Position numbers and translations under genes: made by a program
Notes under the pieces: model-generated
What the model saw: only the letters and a program-made list of their open reading frames with translations
What the model was told of the DNA's origin: nothing
Database searches by the model: none
Part shown: in pieces, positions 26,100 to 35,309 of the stretch
Position numbering within the stretch: the stretch's first letter is position 1
Layout: each line of letters begins with the position of its first letter
Assembly (NCBI RefSeq): GCF_004361915.1
Contig: NZ_SNWP01000010.1
Span: 878,501-942,500, forward strand
Direction of reading: 5' to 3'
Source: Sediminibacterium goheungense
Lineage (GTDB): Bacteria; Bacteroidota; Bacteroidia; Chitinophagales; Chitinophagaceae
DNA: 64,000 bases

Positions 26100-26942
26100 A
26101 TGGCAAGCATTCAGGAACTCCAATCAGCGGCCTCTCAGATCAGGCGCGACATCGTTAGAATGGTTCATGGCGTTCAGAGCGGTCACCCGGGAGGTTCTCT
26201 GGGCTGTACCGATTTTTTAACCGCCCTGTTTTTCCATACCATGAAACATGACCGTCAGTTTAAAATGGATGGTGTTGGTGAAGACCTGTTTTTTCTGTCG
26301 AACGGACATATCTCTCCTGTTTATTATTCGGTACTGTCTCGTTCCGGTTATTTCGATACCAAAGAACTGGCCAGCTTCCGTAAACTGAATACCCGTTTAC
26401 AGGGCCACCCTACCACACACGAACATTTACCGGGTGTGCGTATTGCCAGCGGTTCACTGGGGCAGGGTATGAGTGTTGCCATTGGTGCTGCCCTCACAAA
26501 AAAATTCAATAATGACCCTCATCTTGTCTTCTCTTTACATGGTGATGGTGAATTACAGGAAGGACAAATCTGGGAAGCAGTGATGTTTGCTGCACACAAT
26601 AAAGTAGACAACCTGATTGCTACCATCGACTGGAATGGCCAGCAAATCGACGGACCAACCGCTAAGGTACTGGCCCTTGATAGCCTGCATGATAAATTCA
26701 GGGCCTTTAACTGGACCGTACTGGATATGAATGGTAATGATATGGATGATGTGGTAGCGGTACTCGATAAAGCCAAATCTATGACAGGCCAAGGCAAACC
26801 CATCTGTATCATGATGAAAACAGCCATGGGTAAGGGTGTTGACTTTATGGAAGGCAGCCATGAATGGCATGGTATTGCACCCAGCGATGAACAACTGGCC
26901 AAAGCACTGGCACAGTTGCCTGAGACATTGGGAGACTACTAA
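26100..26942 (+). CDS. Transketolase N-terminal (TPP-binding) subunit
   Basis: 280 residues covering only the TPP pyrophosphate-binding half of transketolase. IRRDIVRMVHGVQSGHPGGSLG lies at 13-34 (SGHPGGSLG motif) and GDGELQEGQIWEA with the TPP/Mg GDG...N motif near 145. A split transketolase is common in Bacteroidetes and archaea. The C-terminal subunit (pyrimidine-binding domain) does not follow here; downstream is a terminator, so its partner must be encoded elsewhere. It moves two-carbon units in the non-oxidative pentose phosphate pathway. The ATG at 26100 fits the conserved N-terminus; the longer frame is repeat-derived sequence. Confidence 0.9.
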   Translation: MASIQELQSAASQIRRDIVRMVHGVQSGHPGGSLGCTDFLTALFFHTMKHDRQFKMDGVGEDLFFLSNGHISPVYYSVLSRSGYFDTKELASFRKLNTRLQGHPTTHEHLPGVRIASGSLGQGMSVAIGAALTKKFNNDPHLVFSLHGDGELQEGQIWEAVMFAAHNKVDNLIATIDWNGQQIDGPTAKVLALDSLHDKFRAFNWTVLDMNGNDMDDVVAVLDKAKSMTGQGKPICIMMKTAMGKGVDFMEGSHEWHGIAPSDEQLAKALAQLPETLGDY

Positions 26943-27051
26943 GAGAAGTCAAAAATCAAAAGTAAAAATTCAAAAATATCGTTTAAAAAGAGAGCCGCTT
27001 AGTATTGCTAAGCGGCTCTCTTTTTTGACTTTTGACTTTTAACTTTTGAAT
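26943..27051. repeat. Terminator nested in AAAAGTC heptad arms
   Basis: Core terminator 26985-27002 with 27008-27025 (18-bp perfect stem, 5-nt loop, T-tract) between convergent tkt and lolE-like genes. Left arm about 26947-26980 (CAAAAATCAAAAGT-type units) and right arm about 27021-27050 (GACTTTTGACTTTT units) are complementary low-complexity tracts outside the terminator. Confidence 0.85.
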
Positions 27052-28257
27052 TTACTTCAATGCCAACTCCTGCTTACTCGCTTTCCTCGAAGGAATCCAG
27101 GCCGCAATAAAGCCAATGGCTGTTACAGTGGCCAATACCAGTAAATAATCTGCGGGCATCAGTTTTACGGGATAGGCTTTTACGATAAAAGTATCGCCTG
27201 CCAGTTTAATGGGTTCGAACCTGATCTGTATCCAGCAGAAAATGGTTGCGAGTATCATTCCGAGTACAGCTCCTACACCTGCCAGCAATAACCCTTCAGA
27301 AAGAAAAATAGATTGGATTCTTTTCTTTGAAGCACCCATGGCCTGTAGTACGGCAATATCTTTTTGTTTTTCCAGTACCAGCATCGTAAGCGCCCCAATC
27401 ATATTAAATGCAGCTACTACCAGTATTAGTGAAAGAATGGCATAGATGATCCATTTTTCCATTTTCATAACTGCATACAAACTTTTATTTTGTTCATACC
27501 GTGTTTGTACGAGATAGTTGTTACCGAGTAGCTGCTGCAGGGCTTCTTTTACCCGATTCTCATCCTGTTTTACTTTTATTTCTACTGCACTGTATTCATC
27601 TGCTTCCATATTCAGCATATAGCGAAAAAATGCCAGATTGGTAAAAGCATATTTATTATCAAATTCCTGTTGCACCTGAAAAGTGCCGGATGCGGTAATA
27701 TTATTTACGCTCAATCCATCCAGTGAATTAAACTTTGCTTTTCGATTAGGAGTGTACAGGGTGAGTGGGTAAAGAGAATGCTCTACATCAGCGCCTATCG
27801 CATTTTCAATTCCATAGCCTAAAACAATTTGCGGTGTTTCTGCGTCACCCAATAAAAATTTTCCACGCTTGATGTGTTCACTTATTTTATTGGTGGCGGT
27901 ATATTGCTCATCTACGCCCTTTACCAATACAATGGTTTGATAGGGGCCATTTACCAGCAGTGCTTTCTCTTCGGCTACCAGGCTCACCACAGATATGCCG
28001 TTTACAGATCTTATTTTTTGCAGCTGAACGGCATCCAGTTTCAGCACTTTTCCTTTGGCGGGAGCAATTCTGATATCGGTATAGAAATCTGTGTACAATC
28101 CCTTTACCAGTTCTTCAAACCCATTGAATACACTGAGAATGATGATGAGTGCGGCACAACCCACCGTAATAGCCGTAACGCTGATCCACGCAATGATATT
28201 AATCGCATTGGTAGATTTCTTAGACCGGAAATAGCGCCAGGCGAATAGAAAGTTCAA
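27052..28257 (-). CDS. LolC/LolE-type ABC transporter permease
   Basis: 401 residues. One N-terminal TM helix (INIIAWISVTAITVGCAALIIILSVFNGFEELV), a large periplasmic MacB-like domain (about 50-260), then three C-terminal helices of the FtsX domain (about 270-395). This is the LolCE layout: a permease that releases lipoproteins from the inner membrane to the Lol pathway. The ATPase (LolD) is not adjacent. The start is a TTG at 28257; no upstream ATG is in frame. Downstream it meets the tkt terminator. Confidence 0.85.
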   Translation of the reverse strand: MNFLFAWRYFRSKKSTNAINIIAWISVTAITVGCAALIIILSVFNGFEELVKGLYTDFYTDIRIAPAKGKVLKLDAVQLQKIRSVNGISVVSLVAEEKALLVNGPYQTIVLVKGVDEQYTATNKISEHIKRGKFLLGDAETPQIVLGYGIENAIGADVEHSLYPLTLYTPNRKAKFNSLDGLSVNNITASGTFQVQQEFDNKYAFTNLAFFRYMLNMEADEYSAVEIKVKQDENRVKEALQQLLGNNYLVQTRYEQNKSLYAVMKMEKWIIYAILSLILVVAAFNMIGALTMLVLEKQKDIAVLQAMGASKKRIQSIFLSEGLLLAGVGAVLGMILATIFCWIQIRFEPIKLAGDTFIVKAYPVKLMPADYLLVLATVTAIGFIAAWIPSRKASKQELALK

Positions 28258-28270
28258 GGTGATGGGGTTT

Positions 28271-28358
28271 GTGAGTAGTGAGTAGTGAGTAGTGAATAGT
28301 AAGCAGTGAGTAGATGTGATTGTTGCCTTTCACTCACTACTCACTACTGACTACTCAC
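28271..28358. repeat. GTGAGTA heptad inverted repeat
   Basis: Arms 28271-28298 and 28331-28358, about 25 of 28 positions complementary, made of GTGAGTA units with one GTCAGTA. The loop of 32 nt contains a further degenerate unit. It fills the gap between rbfA and the LolE-like gene (both minus strand). Confidence 0.85.
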
Positions 28359-28364
28359 CCATAA

Positions 28365-28742
28365 CTATTCGCCTTCTCCGTTATTTTTCTTCTCCTCATT
28401 AATCTTCTTAAAAATCTCCTCCATTTTAAACACATAATCCAGTGTATCGTCGAGGTAGAAATGGAGTACGGGTATGCGGCGGAGCTGGTGTTTCATTTTA
28501 TCGGCCAGTTCTTTTTTGATTTCCCAGGCGCGGCCTTCGATGGTTTTCATGACGGCTTTCTGGTCTTTCACCTGAAAAATACTCAGGTAAATACGTGCCT
28601 CCAACAGATCGGGCGTTACCTTAACCGATGAAATGGATACCATGCCACCATCTATCATAGCCAGGTTGAGTCTCCTGAAAATATCATTCATTTCTTCCTG
28701 TATGGCACCTGCCACTTGTCGCTGACGTTTTCCTTCTTCCAT
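28365..28742 (-). CDS. rbfA: Ribosome-binding factor A
   Basis: 125 residues, normal RbfA length, KH-type fold. RQRQVAGAIQEEMNDIF at the N-terminus, ISSVKVTPDLLEARIYLSIF in the middle and the RRIPVLHFYLDDTLDYVFKMEEI segment are typical. It binds the 30S subunit during 16S rRNA 5'-end maturation and cold adaptation. Divergent from the MsbA-like gene. Confidence 0.94.
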   Translation of the reverse strand: MEEGKRQRQVAGAIQEEMNDIFRRLNLAMIDGGMVSISSVKVTPDLLEARIYLSIFQVKDQKAVMKTIEGRAWEIKKELADKMKHQLRRIPVLHFYLDDTLDYVFKMEEIFKKINEEKKNNGEGE

Positions 28743-28751
28743 GTTGAAAGC

Positions 28752-28780
28752 TTTGATTGGCGGTAAAATTACTTACTTTG
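28752..28780 (+). promoter_or_regulatory. Promoter of the MsbA-like gene
   Basis: TTTG at 28752-28755, 17-nt spacer, then TTACTTTG at 28773-28780, one mismatch from TAnnTTTG. It lies 27 nt upstream of the ATG at 28808. Confidence 0.5.
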
Positions 28781-28807
28781 CTGTGTTTTACCGATTTTAT
28801 CCTGATT

Positions 28808-30628
28808 ATGAAGCGTTTTTCAAGAATACTCTTTTACCTGCGGAACCAGAAACGAAACATTGTATTATACCTGTTTTTCAATCTTTTTTCCATTCTTTTC
28901 TCGCTTGTATCACTGGCTATGCTGGCCCCCTTCCTGCAATTACTGTTCAGCAAAGAAAGGCTGGTAAATGTGGCTCCTGCCTTTAGCCTCACAGCCAATG
29001 GTCTGTTAAATTATTTCAAATACTTCATCAGCCAACTCATCATAAAACATGGTGAAGTATATGCACTGGCTACCATTTGCGGGATCATTATCGTTTCCAT
29101 CTTCTTTAAAAACCTCTTCACTTATCTGTCATTCCGCGTACTGGCGCCTATGCGCAACTATGTAATGACAAAACTGCGTGCAGATTTATACAGCAAAATC
29201 CTGGAATTGCCCATCGGCTTTTTTACCGAGCAACGCAAGGGAGATATTATCAGCCGTATGAGTAATGATGCCAATGAAGTAGAATGGAGTGTGATGAGTA
29301 CCCTGGAAGGACTAATTAAGGACCCTCTCAATATTCTTGTTATACTCATAATGCTGGTATTAATCAGCCCTGTACTTTCTTTGTTTTTGCTTGTATTGCT
29401 TCCGCTAACCGGTTTTATTATAGGCCGGCTCAGTCGCTCTTTAAAAAAGCAATCTACTGCTTCACAGGAAAGATTGGGTACCCTGATGTCGATTCTCGAT
29501 GAAACACTTGGTGGACTTCGTGTGATTAAAGCATTTAATGCCGAGAAAATTCTGCAAAGCAAGTTTATCGATAATAACAATACGCTGAACCAGATCCGCA
29601 ACAAAATGAATTTCAGGAAAGATCTTGCCTCTCCCATGTCTGAATTTATGGGCGTATTGGTATTGTCATGCATACTGTGGTTTGGCGGCAAACTGGTACT
29701 GGATGGAAGCATGGGTTTGGGAGCTGAAAGTTTTATTACTTATATCGTTTTTTTCACCCAGATCATTAACCCGGCAAAATCATTGTCTGGCTCCTTTTAC
29801 AGTGCACAAAGAGGTAGTGCTGCTATTCAGCGTATCGAAGAAGTATTAAAAGCACCGGTAACGGTTACAGACCAGCCTAATGCAAAAACGCTGCAACATT
29901 TTGAGCAGTCCATAGAATTTAAAAATGTTTCCTTCTCTTATGAAGATGTAACCATTCTGAAAAATATTAATCTCAAAATTGAGAAAGGAAAAACCATTGC
30001 ACTCGTTGGCTCATCCGGCGCAGGTAAAAGTACCCTTGCTGATCTGATTCCCCGTTTTCATGATGTGAGTGAGGGCGAGTTACTGATAGATGGTGTGAAC
30101 ATTAAAGAATATTCCCTGCATTCTGTAAGAAGCCAGATGGGTATTGTTACACAGGAGCCTATTCTTTTCAATGACAGTATTGCGAATAATATCGCTTTAG
30201 GTATTGATCACGTAGACCCCTCTCAAATTGAACAGGCGGCTAAAGTGGCGAATGCCTATTCATTTATTCAGCAGAAGGAAGAAGGCTTTGATAGCAATAT
30301 TGGTGATCGTGGAACAAAACTTAGTGGAGGTGAACGCCAGCGTGTAACCATTGCCCGTGCTGTTCTTAAGAATCCACCCATTCTCATTCTGGATGAAGCC
30401 ACTTCTTCTCTCGATACAGAAAGTGAACGACTTGTTCAGGATGCTATCAATAATATGATGCAGCAAAGAACATCGATTGTAATTGCCCATCGCCTTTCCA
30501 CCATCCGCAATGCAGATGAAATCATTGTGCTACAGAAAGGAGAGATTGCCGAAAGAGGCACACATGATGAATTACTCATGAAAGGGGGTATTTATAAGAA
30601 ACTGGTAGAAATGCAGGAAGTCAGATAG
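28808..30628 (+). CDS. MsbA-like ABC exporter (fused TMD-NBD)
   Basis: 606 residues from the ATG at 28808. Six membrane helices (about 20-330) and a C-terminal nucleotide-binding domain: Walker A GSSGAGKST near 400, Q-loop VTQEPILF, signature LSGGERQRV, Walker B ILILDEATSSLD and switch His in IAHRLST. A half-transporter that works as a homodimer. Lipid A flipping is the best guess from similarity to MsbA, but Bacteroidetes have many paralogues and no lipid A gene is next to it. The upstream TTG at 28757 lies in the promoter region and was rejected. Confidence 0.88.
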   Translation: MKRFSRILFYLRNQKRNIVLYLFFNLFSILFSLVSLAMLAPFLQLLFSKERLVNVAPAFSLTANGLLNYFKYFISQLIIKHGEVYALATICGIIIVSIFFKNLFTYLSFRVLAPMRNYVMTKLRADLYSKILELPIGFFTEQRKGDIISRMSNDANEVEWSVMSTLEGLIKDPLNILVILIMLVLISPVLSLFLLVLLPLTGFIIGRLSRSLKKQSTASQERLGTLMSILDETLGGLRVIKAFNAEKILQSKFIDNNNTLNQIRNKMNFRKDLASPMSEFMGVLVLSCILWFGGKLVLDGSMGLGAESFITYIVFFTQIINPAKSLSGSFYSAQRGSAAIQRIEEVLKAPVTVTDQPNAKTLQHFEQSIEFKNVSFSYEDVTILKNINLKIEKGKTIALVGSSGAGKSTLADLIPRFHDVSEGELLIDGVNIKEYSLHSVRSQMGIVTQEPILFNDSIANNIALGIDHVDPSQIEQAAKVANAYSFIQQKEEGFDSNIGDRGTKLSGGERQRVTIARAVLKNPPILILDEATSSLDTESERLVQDAINNMMQQRTSIVIAHRLSTIRNADEIIVLQKGEIAERGTHDELLMKGGIYKKLVEMQEVR

Positions 30629-30633
30629 TGGGT

Positions 30634-30765
30634 AATGATCAATGGTCAATGGTGAATGACATATTTTAGACATAAAAAAAGAGGTCGGATAATCCGGCCT
30701 CTTTTTATTTATTTTTCATGCTATGGCAATGGGCTATCACTCAGGATTGACCATTCACCATTCAT
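30634..30765. repeat. Terminator nested in GTCAATG/GTGAATG arms
   Basis: Core hairpin 30674-30706 (AAAAAGAGG...CCTCTTTTT) acts as terminator between the convergent ABC exporter and dksA-like genes. The left arm 30634-30659 and the right arm 30743-30765 consist of the same heptads (GGTCAATGGTGAATG) in opposite orientation, outside the terminator. Confidence 0.85.
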
Positions 30766-30770
30766 CAAAC

Positions 30771-31718
30771 TTACTCGGCGCTGGGCTTTACCAAACCCAG
30801 TTTGGCTTCTAAGCTTAAAGTAGCGTGTGGTACAGCACGTAAGCGGGCTTTATCGATCAGTTTACCGGTTACACGGCAGATACCGTAGGTTTTGTTTTCA
30901 ATACGCATGAGTGCTTTTTCCAGGTGATCAATATAAGTGATCTGCCTGCTGGCCATCTGGCTCAATTGCTCTCTTTCCATGCTCATACTGCCATCTTCCA
31001 TGGTCATGTAACGCGCATCGTCGTTATCGCCACCCATTTCATCTTTACGGGTAATCAGGCCTTGCAAATAAGTCAGCTCTTTTTTGGCTGCTTCCAGTTT
31101 TTTGTTGATCAGTTCACGGAACTCATTCAAATCCGCATCGCTGTATTTCACTAAAGTTTCGTTGTTTCTCACGGTATCTACTCTTTTTTCTAATGGTGTA
31201 TATCCTGGCTGGTAGGGCACACTGCTTTTGGTACTGGTTTTAGGAACCTTTACTTCTTTCAGTGGCTCAGGAGCTTTTCTAACAGGTTTTACGGGTGGTG
31301 CCGGCGGACCTTTTGGCTCCGGTTTTTTCATCGGAGGCAGCGGTATCGATACCGGTTTAGCCGGAGTTGCTGGTTTGGCTGCCGGAACCGGTGCTTTTGC
31401 CGCAGGTTTAGCAGGGACAGCTGCTTTTTTAGGAGCAGGGGCCGGTGCTGGTTTTGGCGCGGGCTTGGCTGCTTTTACGGGAGCCTTTACAGGGGCTTTC
31501 GGAGCTGGCTTGGCTGCTTTCTTGGCAGGAGCTGGGGCCGCTTTCTTCGCCGGTGCTGCTTTTTTAGGAGCAGGCTTGGGGGCTGGTTTAGCCGCCTTTT
31601 TGGGCGCAGGTTTAGCAGCAGCCTTTTTAGGTGCTGGCTTTGAAGCTGTTTTCTTGGCTGGTGCCGCCTTTGGAGCTGGTTTTTTTGCTGCCTTAGGGGC
31701 TGGTTTCTTAGTAGCCAT
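30771..31718 (-). CDS. TraR/DksA-family protein with histone H1-like Ala/Pro/Lys tail
   Basis: 315 residues in two parts. Residues 1 to about 150 are a low-complexity tail built from KPAPKKAA-type repeats, strongly basic and like the C-terminal tail of histone H1 or bacterial AlgP-type proteins. Residues about 180-310 are a DksA/TraR coiled-coil domain (ELINKKLEAAKKELTYLQGL ... QITYIDHLEKALMRIENKTYGICRVTGKLI). DksA has a four-Cys zinc finger; here only one Cys remains (YGICRVTG), so zinc binding is lost. It probably still enters the RNA polymerase secondary channel, and the tail may bind DNA or RNA (inference). It directly follows ileS with 6 bp between. Confidence 0.88.
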   Translation of the reverse strand: MATKKPAPKAAKKPAPKAAPAKKTASKPAPKKAAAKPAPKKAAKPAPKPAPKKAAPAKKAAPAPAKKAAKPAPKAPVKAPVKAAKPAPKPAPAPAPKKAAVPAKPAAKAPVPAAKPATPAKPVSIPLPPMKKPEPKGPPAPPVKPVRKAPEPLKEVKVPKTSTKSSVPYQPGYTPLEKRVDTVRNNETLVKYSDADLNEFRELINKKLEAAKKELTYLQGLITRKDEMGGDNDDARYMTMEDGSMSMEREQLSQMASRQITYIDHLEKALMRIENKTYGICRVTGKLIDKARLRAVPHATLSLEAKLGLVKPSAE

Positions 31719-31724
31719 ACGCTT

Positions 31725-34700
31725 TTATCCTTTTTTGTTTACTACCACTTTCAACAGGCTGTCATTTACTTCAATTTCAGTGCCTTCGGTTATTTCAGGC
31801 ACCCATTGTATGACATCTGCCAAAATTTCGCGGCAAATATAATCGTTATACTTAACAATCGACTCCCTGAGACCCGGGGTCTCAAGAACGGTCACGAATA
31901 TACGGTCTGTGAGTTCAAAACCGCTTTCTTTCCGAATATTTTGTATCCGGTTCACGAATTCACGGGCATCTCCTTCCTGTTTCAGCTCATCGGTAAGGGT
32001 AATATCCAGTGCTACCGTAAGACTTCCCTTGCTGGCCACACTCCAACCCGGAATGTCTTCAGCGGCTATTTCTACCTCTGAAAGCAGTATTTCAATGGAT
32101 TCACCATCCAGATCCAGACTTATACGGCCTTCTTTTTCTATGGCAGCAATCTCGTGCTGACCAAAAGCTGTAATCAAAGCACCTGCGGCTTTCATTTTTG
32201 CGCCCAGTTTATTACCCAGTGCCTTAAAATTCGGCTTAATTTTCTTCTTGATAATGCCTTCTGTATCGGTGATGTATTCCATCTCCTTCACATTCACTTC
32301 CGCCTGAATCAGGTCCTCAATAAGTTCCAGTTGTTGTTTCATGGCTGGATTCAACACAGGAATCAACACTTTCTGCAAAGGCTGACGCACTTTAATATTC
32401 ACTTTCTTACGCAGCGATAATACCAGCGAACAAACATCCTGTGCCAGTTGCATTCTTTCTTCTAATGCCCCATCAATAGCAGCTTCATTTACCACCGGAA
32501 AATCGGCATGGTGCACAGAGTCTACCCTAAACCTTCCGGTTACAGCATTCAGATGGCGGAAAACGGCATCACTGAAGAATGGTGAAATTGGCGCCATCAG
32601 CCTTACAATGGTTTCCAGACACTCATATAAAGTCTGGTAAGCACTGATCTTATCGGCCTCATATTCTCCCTTCCAGAAGCGGCGGCGGCACAAACGTACG
32701 TACCAGTTACTCAGGTGCTCATCTACAAATTCTTCGATGGCACGGCCCGCCAGTGTAGGCTCATAATCGTCCATGGCTGCAGTTACTTTTTTCACCAATG
32801 TATTGAGTGAAGAAAGAATCCAGCGGTCAATTTCCGGACGCTCTGAAAGTGGCAGGGAATTTTCTTTGAATGCAAATCCATCAACATTTGCATAGAGTAC
32901 AAAAAACTGATAGGTATTGTAGAGTGTACCAAAGAATTTTCGCTGTACTTCCTGGATACCTGCAATATCGAATTTCAGGTTATCCCAGGGAGATGCGTTG
33001 GTAATCAGGTACCAGCGCGTAGCATCTGCACCATATTTTTCAATGGTTTCAAAAGGGTTCACCACGTTGCCGAGGCGCTTACTCATTTTGTTGCCATTCT
33101 TATCGAGTACCAATCCATTACTTACTACTGTTTTATACGCTACACTGTCAAACAGCATAACACCAATCGCATGCAGTGTATAAAACCATCCTCGGGTCTG
33201 GTCAACACCCTCTGCAATAAAATCAGCAGGGAATGATTGTCCTTTATCTACAAGTTCTTTATTTTCAAACGGATAGTGCCATTGTGCATAGGGCATGGCA
33301 CCACTATCAAACCAAACATCAATCAGATCTGGTACACGATGCATGGGTTTACCCGATACACTTACCAGCACTATTTCATCAACATAAGGTTTGTGGAGAT
33401 CGAGTATTCCTTCGTGTAAATAATTTTTATTGACATCACCACCCAACACTTCATTCGCTTTTCGGATACCTTCATTCAGTTCTTCGATGGAACCGATACA
33501 AACTTCTTCCGTTCCATCTTCTGTGCGCCATACAGGCAAAGGTGTTCCCCAGTAACGGCTTCTGCTCAGGTTCCAGTCAACCATATTCTCCAGCCAGTTA
33601 CCAAAACGTCCCTCACCGGTACTCTTTGGTTTCCAGTTAATGGTTTTATTCAGTTCCACCATCCTGTCTTTTACAGCCGTGGTTCTGATAAACCAGGCAT
33701 CTAACGGATAGTACAGAATAGGTTTATCTGTTCTCCAGCAATGCGGATAACTGTGCTCATATTTTTCAACTTTGAAAGCACGGTTTTCTTTTTTCAGTTT
33801 TACGCAGATATCAACATTTACATCTACATAATCCTTATCATCTTTATAATTTTTTACATAACGACCGCTGAACTCACCCAATCCATCTACAAATTTTCCT
33901 TCACGGTCTACCATGGTAAGTATGCCGATATTGTATTTCTGTCCAACCTTATAGTCATCTGCACCAAAGGCGGGTGCCGTGTGTACGATACCAGTACCAT
34001 CTTCCGTCGTAACAAAATCGCCGCACAAAACACGGAATGGCTTTGCACCGGGTGTAATTTCTTCCACTACTTTTAGCGAGTTGGCTTCATAAGAAAGTAG
34101 CTGCTCATAAGTAGCGTCTTCAATTGCAGCCCCTTTGAATTCAGTAATAATTTTCCAGGGCAGTAATTTTACTTCGGCATTATATCCTGCAAAATCTCCA
34201 TTCTCCCCTTCCGGCTTGAAATACTTACCCAGCAGCGCTTTCGCCAGTACCACATTTACAGGAAGATGTGTATAGGGGTTGAAAGTATTTACGAGTACAT
34301 AATCAATATTTGGTCCAACCGTTAATCCCAGATTCGAAGGCAGTGTCCAAGGAGTAGTGGTCCATGCCATGAAAAATATTTCATCAGAACCTGCAGCATC
34401 AAAAAGAAACTGCGCCTTGCTGTCTTTGATTGCCTTAAACATTGCTACCGCACTCGTATCCTTCACATCTTTATAGGTTCCTGGCTGGTTTAATTCATGC
34501 GAACTCAAACCCGTTCCAGCTGCAGGAGAATAGGGCTGAATAGAAACGCTTTCATAGAGATAACCTTTCTTATACAACTCACTCAAAATCCACCAGAGCG
34601 ATTCGATATATTTATTATCGAATGTGATATATGGGTCATTAAGGTCTACCCAATAACCCATTTTGGTAGTAATATCATCCCAGATGTCTTTGTAGCGCAT

Positions 34701-35078
34701 AACCGCTTCACGACATTTCTGGTTATAGTCTTCTACAGAAATTTTCTTGCCTATATCTTCTTTGGTTATGCCCAGTTCTTTCTCCACACCTAACTCAACG
34801 GGCAAACCATGTGTATCCCATCCACCTTTTCTTTTCACCTGAAAACCCTGCATGGTTTTATAGCGGCAAACCATGTCTTTCAGCGTTCTTGAAATTACAT
34901 GGTGAATACCCGGCATACCATTGGCACTGGGCGGACCTTCATAAAACACAAAAGGTGTTTTGCCTTCACGCAGGGCAACACTCTGTTCAAATGCCTGTCC
35001 ATCCTTCCATTTGGCCAGTATCTCTTTTTCAATGGCCGGGAGGTTCAATCCTGAAAATTCCGTGTATTTAGCGCTCAT
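31725..35078 (-). CDS. ileS: Isoleucyl-tRNA synthetase
   Basis: 1117 residues. Class I synthetase: HIGH-type motif GMPGIHHVIS near residue 55, an inserted CP1 editing domain (about 190-420; TTPWTLPSNL and GTGIVHTAPAFGADDY), KMSKR near 661, and an anticodon-binding C-terminal region. It lacks the C-terminal Cys zinc ribbon of the E. coli enzyme. With its length this suggests the eukaryote-like IleS class that is often less sensitive to mupirocin (inference). The dksA-like gene follows and is probably co-transcribed. Confidence 0.96.
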   Translation of the reverse strand: MSAKYTEFSGLNLPAIEKEILAKWKDGQAFEQSVALREGKTPFVFYEGPPSANGMPGIHHVISRTLKDMVCRYKTMQGFQVKRKGGWDTHGLPVELGVEKELGITKEDIGKKISVEDYNQKCREAVMRYKDIWDDITTKMGYWVDLNDPYITFDNKYIESLWWILSELYKKGYLYESVSIQPYSPAAGTGLSSHELNQPGTYKDVKDTSAVAMFKAIKDSKAQFLFDAAGSDEIFFMAWTTTPWTLPSNLGLTVGPNIDYVLVNTFNPYTHLPVNVVLAKALLGKYFKPEGENGDFAGYNAEVKLLPWKIITEFKGAAIEDATYEQLLSYEANSLKVVEEITPGAKPFRVLCGDFVTTEDGTGIVHTAPAFGADDYKVGQKYNIGILTMVDREGKFVDGLGEFSGRYVKNYKDDKDYVDVNVDICVKLKKENRAFKVEKYEHSYPHCWRTDKPILYYPLDAWFIRTTAVKDRMVELNKTINWKPKSTGEGRFGNWLENMVDWNLSRSRYWGTPLPVWRTEDGTEEVCIGSIEELNEGIRKANEVLGGDVNKNYLHEGILDLHKPYVDEIVLVSVSGKPMHRVPDLIDVWFDSGAMPYAQWHYPFENKELVDKGQSFPADFIAEGVDQTRGWFYTLHAIGVMLFDSVAYKTVVSNGLVLDKNGNKMSKRLGNVVNPFETIEKYGADATRWYLITNASPWDNLKFDIAGIQEVQRKFFGTLYNTYQFFVLYANVDGFAFKENSLPLSERPEIDRWILSSLNTLVKKVTAAMDDYEPTLAGRAIEEFVDEHLSNWYVRLCRRRFWKGEYEADKISAYQTLYECLETIVRLMAPISPFFSDAVFRHLNAVTGRFRVDSVHHADFPVVNEAAIDGALEERMQLAQDVCSLVLSLRKKVNIKVRQPLQKVLIPVLNPAMKQQLELIEDLIQAEVNVKEMEYITDTEGIIKKKIKPNFKALGNKLGAKMKAAGALITAFGQHEIAAIEKEGRISLDLDGESIEILLSEVEIAAEDIPGWSVASKGSLTVALDITLTDELKQEGDAREFVNRIQNIRKESGFELTDRIFVTVLETPGLRESIVKYNDYICREILADVIQWVPEITEGTEIEVNDSLLKVVVNKKG

Positions 35079-35100
35079 AGTCTGCTGGTCGTCTTGCTAT

Positions 35101-35145
35101 GCCTGAAATGCTTGATCAGGCAGGTTTTAAAGGCTGCAAAGGTAA
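35101..35145 (-). promoter_or_regulatory. ileS promoter and leader hairpin
   Basis: TACCTTTG (minus strand, 35138-35145) is an exact -7 match. The predicted leader contains the 7-bp inverted repeat TGCCTGA/TCAGGCA (35101-35123) about 22 nt before the start codon. No T-box features are visible. The rest of the roughly 230-bp gap to hemJ shows nothing else. Confidence 0.5.
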
Positions 35146-35309
35146 AGAATATAGGGGAGAATGCTGAATGAAGGACCTGGAAAGCAAAAAAAGCTGAAAA
35201 GCACTATTCTGAAAGGTAGTTAATAATTGATTATCAACTAATTATACCAATCTCTCTTATCTTATAAAGATACAAAAAAACAGGAGATTTACAAAAAAAC
35301 CCAAGGGGG

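Noticed and set aside
31228..31842. Long plus-strand ORF rich in Gly/Ala/Phe opposite the dksA-like gene
   Set aside because: It is the antisense reading of the Ala/Pro/Lys repeats and has no start context; the opposite strand encodes a recognisable protein.
35079..35309. T-box or riboswitch upstream of ileS
   Set aside because: No T-box sequence or specifier structure; only a 7-bp hairpin and a promoter are visible.
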